A DNA stretch of 64,000 nt from the NCBI GenBank assembly GCA_024695935.1, contig JAILHH010000041.1:1-64000 (forward strand), given 5' to 3'. Position numbers and translations under genes: made by a program. Positions 25,644 through 33,722 of the stretch are shown one piece after another. The first letter of the stretch is position 1; the number at the start of each line of letters is the position of its first letter. This DNA comes from Acetatifactor sp. GTDB taxonomy: Bacteria > Bacillota > Clostridia > Lachnospirales > Lachnospiraceae. The notes under the pieces were generated by a model. It did not search any database. It saw nothing but the letters and a program-made list of their open reading frames with translations, and was not told the DNA's origin.

Positions 25644-25680
25644 TTGTTTTCCCTTTCTGAATCAAATCATATGTTTTAGC

Positions 25681-26595
25681 TTATTTTGCCCATTTTAAGA
25701 GAGTGAGGATTAGAGCCATTCTCACATATACTCCGTACTGAGCCTGGTCAAAATATGCAGCTCTTTCATCGTTATCCACCTCTACGGATATTTCATTAAC
25801 TCTTGGAAGGGGATGGAGGATGAGCATATCGGGTTTTGCAAATTCAAGCTTTTCCTTTGTGAGGATGTAAAAGCCCTTTAAGCGGATATAGTCTTCTTCG
25901 TTAAAAAATCTTTCCTTCTGAACTCTGGTCATATAGAGAAGGTCAAGCTTTGGCATGGCTTCGTCAAGGCTTATTACTTCCTCGTAGGATATGTTTTTTT
26001 CATCCAGCATCTCGGTGATGTAATCCGGAACTTTCAATTCTTCGGGTGAGATGAAGATAAAGTGGATATTTTCATAGCGTACCAGCGCATTTATGAGGGA
26101 GTGTACGGTACGGCCGAATTTCAGGTCGCCGCAAAGTCCTATGGTAAATCCTGAGAGGGAGCCCTTCATGCTTCGGATGGTCATAAGGTCCGTCAGGGTC
26201 TGGGTGGGGTGCTGATGTCCGCCGTCTCCTGCGTTGATGACGGGAATAAGTGATTTTGTCGCTGCAACCATGGGTGCACCTTCCTTTGGATGGCGCATTG
26301 CACATATATCGGCATAGCAGGATATGACACGGATCGTGTCCGAGACGCTTTCTCCCTTGGCTGCCGAGGATGAATTAGCATCCGAAAATCCTATGACGCT
26401 TCCACCGAGTCTTGTCATTGCCGACTCAAAGGAAAGCCTGGTGCGGGTGCTGGGCTCATAAAAGCATGTGGCCATGATCTTGCCGGCGCAGGCATGAGCG
26501 TACTTTTCGGGATTATTCTTGATGTCTGTAGCCAGATCGAAGAGGTCGTCCAGCTCCTTGGTTGAAAAGTCCAGGGGACTCATCAGGTGTCTCAT
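25681..26595 (-). CDS. pyrB: Aspartate carbamoyltransferase catalytic chain
   Basis: 304 residues, full length. Carbamoyl phosphate site [15 protein letters not shown] near residue 50, HPTQTLTDL near 133 and LPRVNEI near 265. First committed pyrimidine step, in the cytoplasm. GGAGGAAAC precedes the ATG. No PyrR attenuator or pyrR gene is visible; the leader is short (about 60 bp to the upstream terminator). Confidence 0.97.
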   Translation of the reverse strand: MRHLMSPLDFSTKELDDLFDLATDIKNNPEKYAHACAGKIMATCFYEPSTRTRLSFESAMTRLGGSVIGFSDANSSSAAKGESVSDTIRVISCYADICAMRHPKEGAPMVAATKSLIPVINAGDGGHQHPTQTLTDLMTIRSMKGSLSGFTIGLCGDLKFGRTVHSLINALVRYENIHFIFISPEELKVPDYITEMLDEKNISYEEVISLDEAMPKLDLLYMTRVQKERFFNEEDYIRLKGFYILTKEKLEFAKPDMLILHPLPRVNEISVEVDNDERAAYFDQAQYGVYVRMALILTLLKWAK

Positions 26596-26656
26596 AATTG
26601 TTTCCTCCGTATATACTTTTGTTTGTTACTCCGAGAATGATTCTTCCTGTTGCATG

Positions 26657-26685
26657 AAAAAGTCGAAGGAAAAATACCTTCGACT
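26657..26685 (-). terminator. Intrinsic terminator of the nitroreductase gene
   Basis: On the minus strand AGTCGAAGG, a short loop, CCTTCGACT and TTTT. Separates the nitroreductase gene from pyrB. Confidence 0.82.
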
Positions 26686-26692
26686 TTATTAT

Positions 26693-27229
26693 TTATACAT
26701 ATGACAATAATTCTTCAACTGTCTTTCTCTTGGGTGCGATGGCTTCTCCATCTGGATAACCAATGGGAATAAGAGATACGAGGTCCATATCTTCGGGAAT
26801 GTTAAGAACACGGGATGCATCTTCCTGATCGAAGATTCCCATGATCACAGAACCGATTCCATGTTCGTAAGCTGCCAGACAAAAAGTCTGAGCCGCAACG
26901 CCTGCATCAAACATCTGCCAGCCGTCGCCTCTGAATGTGGTAAAAGATCCGTCGCGCTCATAACCGCTTCGAGCTTTCTTAACGGCAAGACCAACAACTG
27001 CGGGAGCACCTGCGATAACGGTGCCGTTTCCGGAATAGGCTTTGGTGCATTCCGAAAGCTTTCCTACTGTTTTACCCTCTGCCACGATATAGCGGGCGAT
27101 CTGAGTGTTCTTCCAGCTGGGTGCCATCCTTGCTTCATCGATTATGGCTTCCAGCACTTCATGAGGAACGGGAGTATCTTTGAATTTGCGGATACTTCTG
27201 CGTCCTTCGATACATTCTTTTGCTGTCAT
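26693..27229 (-). CDS. Nitroreductase family protein
   Basis: 178 residues, FMN-dependent NAD(P)H oxidoreductase fold. N-terminal RRSIRKFKDTPVP, the central APAVVGLAV and the C-terminal IPIGYPDGEAIAPKRKTVEELL are family marks. Usual length. The physiological substrate is unknown. Single gene with its own terminator. Confidence 0.9.
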   Translation of the reverse strand: MTAKECIEGRRSIRKFKDTPVPHEVLEAIIDEARMAPSWKNTQIARYIVAEGKTVGKLSECTKAYSGNGTVIAGAPAVVGLAVKKARSGYERDGSFTTFRGDGWQMFDAGVAAQTFCLAAYEHGIGSVIMGIFDQEDASRVLNIPEDMDLVSLIPIGYPDGEAIAPKRKTVEELLSYV

Positions 27230-27314
27230 TATTTACACCTCCCAAATGCATTTTTTTTATATTAACATGACGTAACTTTCGATGCAATTTTCTTTTTAAA
27301 AATTTAAAAAGTTT

Positions 27315-27343
27315 TTGCATATGTCAGCATACTAACGTATAAT
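27315..27343 (+). promoter_or_regulatory. Sigma-A promoter of the PH-domain gene
   Basis: TTGCAT (27315-27320), 17-bp spacer, TATAAT (27338-27343), 100 bp before the start codon at 27443. Confidence 0.7.
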
Positions 27344-27442
27344 ATGCTTGTGCGTTAAAGTGCAAAAATATAAAGAGACGGAACCGGTATTTGGGAGTTT
27401 AAATGTGTCGGATTCCGCAGGCGGAAAGGGACGGTAATCGTT

Positions 27443-27829
27443 ATGGAGTATTATGAGAGAAAGAGACTTTTGTTTTTAGGCTTGCCCTGGACATTTACAA
27501 AGTATTTTATAAAAGAGGATGTTCTCACCATTGATTCGGGATTTTTTAAAGTAATAGAAAATGACTGCTATATGTACAAGATCCAGGATGTGGAGCTTTC
27601 CGCAAGCTTTTTGGAGAGAATGGCAGGACTGGGAACCGTCACATGCTTTACGGGAGATACCACCCATCCGAGATTACAGCTCATCCATATAAAGCATGCA
27701 AAGGAAGTAAAGGATTTTATCCTTAAATCGTCGGAAGCGGCACGTATCAAGAGACGTACCGTGAACATGCTCGATATCGGAAATGGTGACATCGGTGACA
27801 TCGGAGATATCGACGATATCGCGGACTGA
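27443..27829 (+). CDS. Small bacterial PH-domain (YdbS/YdbT-like) protein
   Basis: 128 residues, no transmembrane segment. The pattern FIKEDVLTIDSGFFKVIENDCYMYKIQDVEL with the later HAKEVKDFILKSSE fits the bacterial PH-like domain, where YRIQDI-type motifs are typical. The tail is a short GDIGDIGDIDDI repeat, acidic and probably disordered. Function unknown. A terminator follows 30 bp downstream. Confidence 0.7.
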   Translation: MEYYERKRLLFLGLPWTFTKYFIKEDVLTIDSGFFKVIENDCYMYKIQDVELSASFLERMAGLGTVTCFTGDTTHPRLQLIHIKHAKEVKDFILKSSEAARIKRRTVNMLDIGNGDIGDIGDIDDIAD

Positions 27830-27858
27830 TCGCATTAGTATATGATCATGATAAAAGG

Positions 27859-27888
27859 GGGCGAAGCGAGAGCTTTGCCCTATTTTTT
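27859..27888 (+). terminator. Intrinsic terminator directly before the folC ribosome binding site
   Basis: GGGCGAAGC, GAGA tetraloop, GCTTTGCCC, TATTTTTT. The folC Shine-Dalgarno GGAGG begins right after the T-run, so no room remains for a separate promoter downstream. The folate operon must be transcribed through it or start upstream; it could act as an attenuator. Confidence 0.8.
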
Positions 27889-27900
27889 GGAGGCAGTAAA

Positions 27901-29208
27901 ATGAAATACGAAGAAGCGCTTGATTATATCGAATCTATAAAGCCTGAGGGCATAAAGCCCGGACTTGATTCCATCAGGGAACTCTGTAGAGAACTTGGAA
28001 ATCCTCAGGATGAATTAAAATTCGTCCATGTGGCGGGAACTAACGGAAAAGGATCGGTTGTTTCCTTTATCTCAAAGGTTTTACAAAAGGCGGGATATAA
28101 GACGGGAACATTCGTATCACCTGTTATTTTTGATTTCAGGGATATGATCTGCGTAAATTCCAAGCCCATTACCAAAAAAGCTTTGGGGGAGGAAATGGAG
28201 ACCGTAAAAAATGCCTGCGATAAAATGGTGGGAAATGGGTTTAGCCGTCCCACACCGTTTGAAGTAGAAACAGCGCTGGCTTTTCTCCATTTTAAAAATG
28301 CCGGCTGTGACATTGTAGTCCTTGAAACAGGAATGGGCGGGAAACTTGATGCCACAAATATCATAAAAAACACACTTGTCTGCGTGTTTACAAGTATCGC
28401 CCTGGACCACATGCAGTTTTTGGGAAATACCGTTTTGGAGATAGCTAAAAACAAATCCGGCATCATTAAGCCGGGGGCCTCGGTTTTGATAGAAGATCAG
28501 TGCAGGGAGGTTCTCGCTGTGATGAAGGAAAATGCAGAGCTTAACAGATGCTACTTTGATGTGGCAGAGGTGGAGGACATAACAGGAGTCAGATCCGGCC
28601 TTCAAAAGCAGACATTTAATTATAAAAACAGAAAGAAAATATCCATATCCATGGTGGGCAGGTACCAGATAATGAATGCCTGTGTTTCACTGGATGCCAT
28701 AGATGAATTAATTAAAAAAGGATTTAACATATCTGAGAAGGCCATATTTTCCGGCCTTCTGGAAGCGAGTGTACCCGGAAGATTTCAGATAATACAGAAA
28801 AAACCATTGATCATAGCTGACGGAGCCCACAATCCCGATGGCGCAAAACGCCTTGCTGAAAGCATTGAATTCTATTTTACAAATAAGAGAATAGTTTATA
28901 TAATGGGAATGTTAAAAGACAAGGATTATGAATCCGTGATCGCTTTGACTCACAAATATGCGGATGAGATCATCACCATAACGCCACCGAACAATGAGAG
29001 AGCACTTTCTGCCTATGAGCTTGCCACCGAGATCGGCAAGGTTCACAAGTCGGTTTCTGCGGTTGATTCCGTGGAGGAAGCACTTGAGGTTGCAAGTCTT
29101 ATGTGCGGCAGGGATGGGATCATAATAGCCTTTGGCTCATTGTCATATCTTGGCAGGCTTATTGGAGATGTGAAAAAAAGCGATAAGAAAAAGAAGATAG
29201 TGATTTAA
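27901..29208 (+). CDS. folC: Folylpolyglutamate synthase / dihydrofolate synthase
   Basis: 435 residues, Mur-ligase-like. ATP loop [12 protein letters not shown] near residue 45, [13 protein letters not shown] near 140, [13 protein letters not shown] near 160 and [12 protein letters not shown] near 305. Adds glutamate to dihydropteroate and folates. First of five tightly packed folate genes. GGAGG directly follows the upstream terminator. Confidence 0.94.
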   Translation: MKYEEALDYIESIKPEGIKPGLDSIRELCRELGNPQDELKFVHVAGTNGKGSVVSFISKVLQKAGYKTGTFVSPVIFDFRDMICVNSKPITKKALGEEMETVKNACDKMVGNGFSRPTPFEVETALAFLHFKNAGCDIVVLETGMGGKLDATNIIKNTLVCVFTSIALDHMQFLGNTVLEIAKNKSGIIKPGASVLIEDQCREVLAVMKENAELNRCYFDVAEVEDITGVRSGLQKQTFNYKNRKKISISMVGRYQIMNACVSLDAIDELIKKGFNISEKAIFSGLLEASVPGRFQIIQKKPLIIADGAHNPDGAKRLAESIEFYFTNKRIVYIMGMLKDKDYESVIALTHKYADEIITITPPNNERALSAYELATEIGKVHKSVSAVDSVEEALEVASLMCGRDGIIIAFGSLSYLGRLIGDVKKSDKKKKIVI

Positions 29209-29230
29209 AGCTTCTTTGGAAGGAGTAAGC

Positions 29231-29785
29231 ATGGTAGACCAGGAAAAGATTAAAGAAGCGGTAAAAATGTTACTTGAAGGCATAGGAGAGGATCCTGACA
29301 GAGAGGGACTCCTTGAGACACCTGAGAGGATCGCAAGAATGTACAGCGAGATTTTTTCGGGAATGGATGAAAAGCCGTCAGAGCATTTGTCAAAGACCTT
29401 TAAAGTTGAAAATAATGATATTGTGATAGAAAAGGATATTGTGTTCTATTCCATGTGCGAGCATCATATGCTCCCGTTTTACGGTAAGGCTCATATCGCA
29501 TATATTCCAAACGGCAAGGTTGCGGGCTTGAGCAAACTTGCAAGGACTGTGGAAGTATTTGCAAAGCGTCTTCAGATACAGGAACAGATGACGGGCCAGA
29601 TCGCATCGGCCATAATGGAAGAACTTGATGCAAAAGGCGTCATGGTAATGCTTGAAGCAGAGCATATGTGCATGACCATGAGAGGGGTAAAGAAACCGGG
29701 CAGTAAAACGGTTACTGTAGCTACAAGAGGAGAGTTTACGGACAGTGAAATCCTTCAAAACAGATTTTATAATGCCGTAAAATGA
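29231..29785 (+). CDS. folE: GTP cyclohydrolase I
   Basis: 184 residues from the ATG at 29231 (AAGGAG 6 nt upstream; an earlier in-frame TTG at 29216 would overlap that site). Zinc and active-site motif [19 protein letters not shown] and [20 protein letters not shown], with C-terminal MCMTMRGV. Makes dihydroneopterin triphosphate from GTP, the first folate step. Confidence 0.95.
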   Translation: MVDQEKIKEAVKMLLEGIGEDPDREGLLETPERIARMYSEIFSGMDEKPSEHLSKTFKVENNDIVIEKDIVFYSMCEHHMLPFYGKAHIAYIPNGKVAGLSKLARTVEVFAKRLQIQEQMTGQIASAIMEELDAKGVMVMLEAEHMCMTMRGVKKPGSKTVTVATRGEFTDSEILQNRFYNAVK

Positions 29786-29792
29786 TTATAAA

Positions 29793-30308
29793 ATGATCAC
29801 AGAGAGCCAGAGAATAGCATCGATTTTAAGTAATGATCTATACAAATCAAATCTAAAGAGCATTGAGGAAGCAGAGAGCGACAGGATCTTTTGCAAACAT
29901 GACATGGAGCATTTTGACGATGTGATAAAGATCGCTTCACACATGGCAAAGCAAAACCATTCAAAGGTAAACAGCGAGTGGATCTATGCCGCAGGACTGC
30001 TCCATGACATAGGACGCGGAAGAGAGTATACGGACGGAACACCCCATGACGAAGCATCTGTGGAAATAGCACGTGTTATTTTAAAAGAAGCAGGCTTTAG
30101 ATCCTATGAACGTCTTATCATTCTAAATGCCATCAGGCATCACAGAAACAAGACCCCTCGGTTTTTGTTAAACCGGGAGAGGTCCCTCAGATCTATATTA
30201 AACAAAGCAGATAAATTATCCAGAAAATGTTATGAGTGCAAGGCGGCAGACCTCTGCTACTGGCCAATGGAAAAAAGGAACAGGGAAGATTATTTTGAAG
30301 ATAGGTAA
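29793..30308 (+). CDS. HD-domain phosphohydrolase in the folate operon
   Basis: 171 residues. The HD metal site is H38-type (HDMEHFDDVIKIA), HD in AAGLLHDIGRGREYTDG, then HDEAS and HHRNK. A single HD domain, cytoplasmic, with a Cys-rich tail (CYECKAADLCYW). It sits between folE and folP, and its 3' end overlaps the likely folP start. The dihydroneopterin triphosphate dephosphorylation gene is otherwise missing from the set, so this protein may fill that step (inference). No Shine-Dalgarno is seen; coupling to folE is likely. Confidence 0.78.
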   Translation: MITESQRIASILSNDLYKSNLKSIEEAESDRIFCKHDMEHFDDVIKIASHMAKQNHSKVNSEWIYAAGLLHDIGRGREYTDGTPHDEASVEIARVILKEAGFRSYERLIILNAIRHHRNKTPRFLLNRERSLRSILNKADKLSRKCYECKAADLCYWPMEKRNREDYFEDR

Positions 30309-31101
30309 CAGTTTTTTTGACACTGAAAAAAAGTCTTACATAATGGGCATTTTAAATGTGACTCCGGATTCATTTTCCGACGGCGGGAAATGGAATGATA
30401 GGGACAAAGCGCTAAGGCATGTGGAGCAGATGATAAACGAGGGCATGGATATACTGGACGTTGGCGGAGAGTCCACAAGACCCGGATATGTCAGGATCTC
30501 TGAAAGCGAAGAGATAGAACGGGTTTGTCCCATTATTCAAAATATTAAATCACAGTTTGATATTCCTGTTTCCCTGGATACATACAAACCAGAGGTAGCC
30601 GTGGAAGGTATAAAAGCCGGTGCTGACCTTATCAATGATATCTGGGGCTTAAAATATGATGACCGCATGGGAAAAGTGATCTCTGATTTTGGCGTGGCAT
30701 GCTGTCTTATGCATAACAAGGAAAAGGCTGAGTATTCGGATTTTGAAAAAAATCTGATATCAGAACTTAAAGAAAGCATTGACCTTGCAATTAACGCCGG
30801 AATAGGAAAAGACAGGATAATATTAGATCCCGGAGTAGGCTTTGCAAAGGATGTTTCAGAAAATCTGAAGTGCATCAGTTCTATAGACGAGATCAAAGCA
30901 TTGGGATTTCCGGTGCTCCTTGGATGCAGCAGAAAATCTGTCATTGGAAAGGTATTGGACCTGCCTGTGGATGACAGGCTCGAGGGAACTCTTGCCACCA
31001 CAGCCATCGGTGTATTAAAAGGTGCTGCTTTTATCAGAGTGCATGACATAAAGGAAAACAGGCGGGCAGTGGATATGGCCCTGGCCATCAGAAATTCATA
31101 A
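30295..31101 (+). CDS. folP: Dihydropteroate synthase
   Basis: About 268 residues from a TTG at 30295, which follows AGGGAAG and overlaps the HD gene by 14 bp. An in-frame ATG at 30232 would add 21 residues inside the HD gene and looks unlikely. Motifs MGILNVTPDSFSDGG, DVGGESTRPG, DLINDIWGL and GCSRKSVIG are diagnostic. Condenses p-aminobenzoate with hydroxymethyl-dihydropterin pyrophosphate; the sulfonamide target. Confidence 0.93.
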   Translation: MKIGNSFFDTEKKSYIMGILNVTPDSFSDGGKWNDRDKALRHVEQMINEGMDILDVGGESTRPGYVRISESEEIERVCPIIQNIKSQFDIPVSLDTYKPEVAVEGIKAGADLINDIWGLKYDDRMGKVISDFGVACCLMHNKEKAEYSDFEKNLISELKESIDLAINAGIGKDRIILDPGVGFAKDVSENLKCISSIDEIKALGFPVLLGCSRKSVIGKVLDLPVDDRLEGTLATTAIGVLKGAAFIRVHDIKENRRAVDMALAIRNS

Positions 31102-31107
31102 TATTTT

Positions 31108-31986
31108 ATGAGAAAACGAGGTGCCGATTTGAGCAAAATTATTTATGATTATCAAACCTGTAACGATGATAACTTCATGGACAGGATCCGTATCAAAGGT
31201 TTAAAGGTTTTTGCTCATCACGGAGTATATGATTTTGAGACGGAAAAGGGTCAGAACTTTTATGTGAATGCCGACCTTTTCTGTGACACAAGAAAAGCCG
31301 GCAAAAGCGATGAACTGTCCGATTCCACCAATTACGGTGAAGTCTGTGAATTCATAAAAGTGTGGATGGAGAAAAATACTTACAAGCTTTTGGAGGCTGT
31401 GGCTGAGAACTTAAGCAAGGCTATTTTGTTAAAATATGATTTAATTAAGCACGTCAGACTTGAAATATGTAAGCCCGAAGCTCCCATACAGATACCTTTT
31501 GAAAATGTGTCCGTCGAAGTAAAGAGAGGATGGACAACGGTTTTTCTCTCTGCAGGTTCAAACATGGGCGACTCTGACAATATTTTAAAAGGCGCCATAG
31601 ATATGTTAAATAAAGACAGCGACATGAAGGATGTAAAGGCGTCAAAGTTCATCGTCACCAAACCCTATGGCGGTGTTGATCAGGATGATTTTGTAAATTG
31701 TGCCATCAGGCTGGATACTCTTTTGGATCCCGAGACTTTGCTGGACAGACTTCATGAGATAGAAAGCTTTTACAAGAGGGAGAGAAAGATCCACTGGGGT
31801 CCCAGGACTCTTGACCTTGATATAGTCTTTTTCGGGAAAAGCGTATATGAGTCGGACAGGCTTATTATCCCTCATGTGGATATGCAAAACAGAGCTTTTG
31901 TGTTAGAACCGCTTGCCGAACTTGCACCGAATTTCAGACATCCCATTCTCAATAAAAGTGTCGAAGAATTGTTAAATTCATTATAA
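31108..31986 (+). CDS. Bifunctional dihydroneopterin aldolase / HPPK (FolB-FolK fusion)
   Basis: 292 residues if started at 31108. FolB part: IRIKGLKVFAHHGVYDFE and TNYGEVCEFI through residue ~142. FolK part: VFLSAGSNMGDSDNIL, then GGVDQDDFVNCAI and WGPRTLDLDIVFFG. Successive steps of pterin synthesis joined in one chain, as in several Firmicutes. The start is uncertain: TTG at 31129 has GAGGTG 5 nt upstream, and ATG at 31177 begins exactly at the aldolase domain. Last gene of the operon. Confidence 0.92.
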   Translation: MRKRGADLSKIIYDYQTCNDDNFMDRIRIKGLKVFAHHGVYDFETEKGQNFYVNADLFCDTRKAGKSDELSDSTNYGEVCEFIKVWMEKNTYKLLEAVAENLSKAILLKYDLIKHVRLEICKPEAPIQIPFENVSVEVKRGWTTVFLSAGSNMGDSDNILKGAIDMLNKDSDMKDVKASKFIVTKPYGGVDQDDFVNCAIRLDTLLDPETLLDRLHEIESFYKRERKIHWGPRTLDLDIVFFGKSVYESDRLIIPHVDMQNRAFVLEPLAELAPNFRHPILNKSVEELLNSL

Positions 31987-32048
31987 TTTCAGTCGATATA
32001 TATTTAGAGGATATTTTTCTCAATCTTTAATACAGGAGGAGCGGTAAA

Positions 32049-33050
32049 ATGAGCAAGAACTTAAAAGCCATATTGATCGTATTGTTTGTATGTGTTGTTG
32101 TGGGATTTATCGCTGCCACATCTCTTTTATCCAGAAGCATTTCACTTAATCCGGAGGATACCGTCGGAAATACCGCAGGAAATCTTAATAATGAAGGACT
32201 TTTTTGCGAATACGACGGATATGTGTATTTTACAAATCCTTCGGACGGATTCAAATTATACAAGATGACCCCAAGTGAGGGCGGTATTGAAAAGGTCTTT
32301 GACCTTAAGGTCAGAAACATCCTGGCCGGTGGAAAATACCTCTTTTTTTATCAGACAGGCGGTTCGGGATCGGCAGGAATCGGAACTATCGTTTCATCCA
32401 GGTCCCTTCTTCGCACGGATCTCAAAGGAAAAAATGATACTTCCTTAAACAGAGGAAACGTCAGCTACAGTCAGCTGGTGGGAAACAATATTTATATGCT
32501 TGCTTCCGACGGTCAGGGAAATCATTTTATCAAAATGAAAATTGACAAAAGCGACGAAAAAGAGCTTTCCACAAGCCCCATTGTCCCCACCTGCGCGTAT
32601 AACGGCTCCATTTACTTTACAGGAACCGAGGATGATCTGTATCTCTACAGGCTTGATACATCTACGGATGTGGTATCGCCGGTTTTACAGCATTATGTTT
32701 GGAATCCCTGCGTGGACGGTGATTATATCTATTTTATGGATGTGGAAAATGATTACAGACTTTGCAGATTCAATTTTATTTCAAACGGGGAGATAGAAGT
32801 CCTCACAGAGGACAGACTGGATTGCTTTAATGTGGGCAACGGTTTTATCTATTACCAGAAAAATTCCCAAACTGAGCCTGAGCTTAGATGTATGAGGACC
32901 GACGGATCGGATAATTTTGCTTTGGCTGAGGGAAATTATACTTCCATTAATATGACTTCACAGTTTGTTTATTTCAAACAATTCGGAGATGATAACAATC
33001 TGTATCATTCATTTTTGGGAAGCAGGGATTATTCCGCATTCAGACCATGA
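32049..33050 (+). CDS. Membrane-anchored DUF5050-like beta-propeller protein
   Basis: 333 residues. N-terminal hydrophobic segment (~8-30, ILIVLFVCVVVGFIAAT) as signal anchor. The rest repeats G-x-[IV]-Y-[FY] blades (DGYVYFTNPSDGFKLYKM, GSIYFTGTEDDLYLYRL, GDYIYFMDVENDYRLCRF, GFIYYQKNSQTEPELRCM), which is the DUF5050 pattern. Extracellular, ligand unknown. AGGAGGAGCGG precedes the ATG. Convergent with the ArsR gene; an AT-rich palindrome (33099-33115) lies between. Confidence 0.8.
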   Translation: MSKNLKAILIVLFVCVVVGFIAATSLLSRSISLNPEDTVGNTAGNLNNEGLFCEYDGYVYFTNPSDGFKLYKMTPSEGGIEKVFDLKVRNILAGGKYLFFYQTGGSGSAGIGTIVSSRSLLRTDLKGKNDTSLNRGNVSYSQLVGNNIYMLASDGQGNHFIKMKIDKSDEKELSTSPIVPTCAYNGSIYFTGTEDDLYLYRLDTSTDVVSPVLQHYVWNPCVDGDYIYFMDVENDYRLCRFNFISNGEIEVLTEDRLDCFNVGNGFIYYQKNSQTEPELRCMRTDGSDNFALAEGNYTSINMTSQFVYFKQFGDDNNLYHSFLGSRDYSAFRP

Positions 33051-33126
33051 TCATTTGGAAATCGTGGTTGATACTTCCCAAAAAAGAATTTGTTTATGCT
33101 TTTAAAATTTAAAAGGGTAACACACG

Positions 33127-33471
33127 TTATTCCTCAATGTGGTCAAGACCCGTCTTCAGGATTGTCACGATGTGGTCGTCGGCAAGAGAGTAATAGATCG
33201 TCTTTCCGTCCCTTCGGTATTTTACCAGGTCGAGCTGTTTTAAAACTCTTAGCTGATGGGATATGGCTGACTGGGTCATTCCCAAAAAAGTTGATATATC
33301 ATATACGCACATTTCTGAACCATAGAGAACGTATAGGATCTTTAATCTTGTTGCATCGCCGAATATCTTAAAGAACTCTGCCAGATCCACGATCTCTTCC
33401 TCCGGAGGGATCAGCTTGTCTATTTTTTCTATTATGTCTTTGCTCAGATTCATGTATTTATTTTCTGCCAT
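33127..33471 (-). CDS. ArsR/SmtB family zinc-type transcriptional repressor
   Basis: 114 residues, winged helix-turn-helix. The recognition region is MTQSAISHQLRVLKQLDLV. The C-terminal helix carries D-x-H-x10-H-x2-E exactly (ADDHIVTILKTGLDHIEE), the alpha-5 zinc site of SmtB/CzrA. The alpha-3 cysteine motif is reduced to MCVYDIS. So it is probably a Zn(II)-sensing repressor. No transporter or P-type ATPase is adjacent, so targets beyond its own promoter lie elsewhere. Confidence 0.88.
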   Translation of the reverse strand: MAENKYMNLSKDIIEKIDKLIPPEEEIVDLAEFFKIFGDATRLKILYVLYGSEMCVYDISTFLGMTQSAISHQLRVLKQLDLVKYRRDGKTIYYSLADDHIVTILKTGLDHIEE

Positions 33472-33510
33472 TTTAATGCCTTTCCGGTGTTGACCTTAGT
33501 TCAAAAAATC

Positions 33511-33557
33511 ATTTGCTCATATGAACATATTATATCATTCGCTCATATTTTATACAA
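33511..33557 (-). promoter_or_regulatory. Promoter and SmtB-type operator of the arsR gene
   Basis: On the minus strand TTGTAT (33552-33557), 17 bp, TATAAT (33529-33534) preceded by TGA. Half-sites of the ATATGAnC/GnTCATAT kind occur at 33515-33526 and 33541-33548, overlapping the -10 and spacer, which is the usual arrangement for SmtB-family autorepression. Confidence 0.65.
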
Positions 33558-33623
33558 TGTGTTTAAAATTCTTTGCCACATAGATTCTGTGCTGCGGAAG
33601 TTTTTCGGTTTTTTTACACGGAT

Positions 33624-33652
33624 TTGACTTTTTCGCGTTTAAGTGTTAAAGT
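33624..33652 (+). promoter_or_regulatory. Probable promoter of the acyl-CoA synthetase gene
   Basis: TTGACT (33624-33629), 17 bp, TAAAGT (33647-33652), 70 bp before the ATG. Confidence 0.5.
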
Positions 33653-33722
33653 GATAGCTAGTGCTTTAACAGTAAGATGCAATGAAACATATTGCAAAAT
33701 AAAATGATTTAGGGGAAGAAAA

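Noticed and set aside
27841-27900. Resemblance of the folC leader to a tetrahydrofolate riboswitch (GCGAAGCGAGAGC)
   Set aside because: Only a 13-base similarity; the required pseudoknot and second helix are absent and the hairpin is fully explained as a terminator.
33099-33115. Palindrome CTTTTAAAATTTAAAAG as a bidirectional terminator
   Set aside because: The stem has almost no GC pairs and no distinct T-tract; it may only be AT-rich intergenic DNA.
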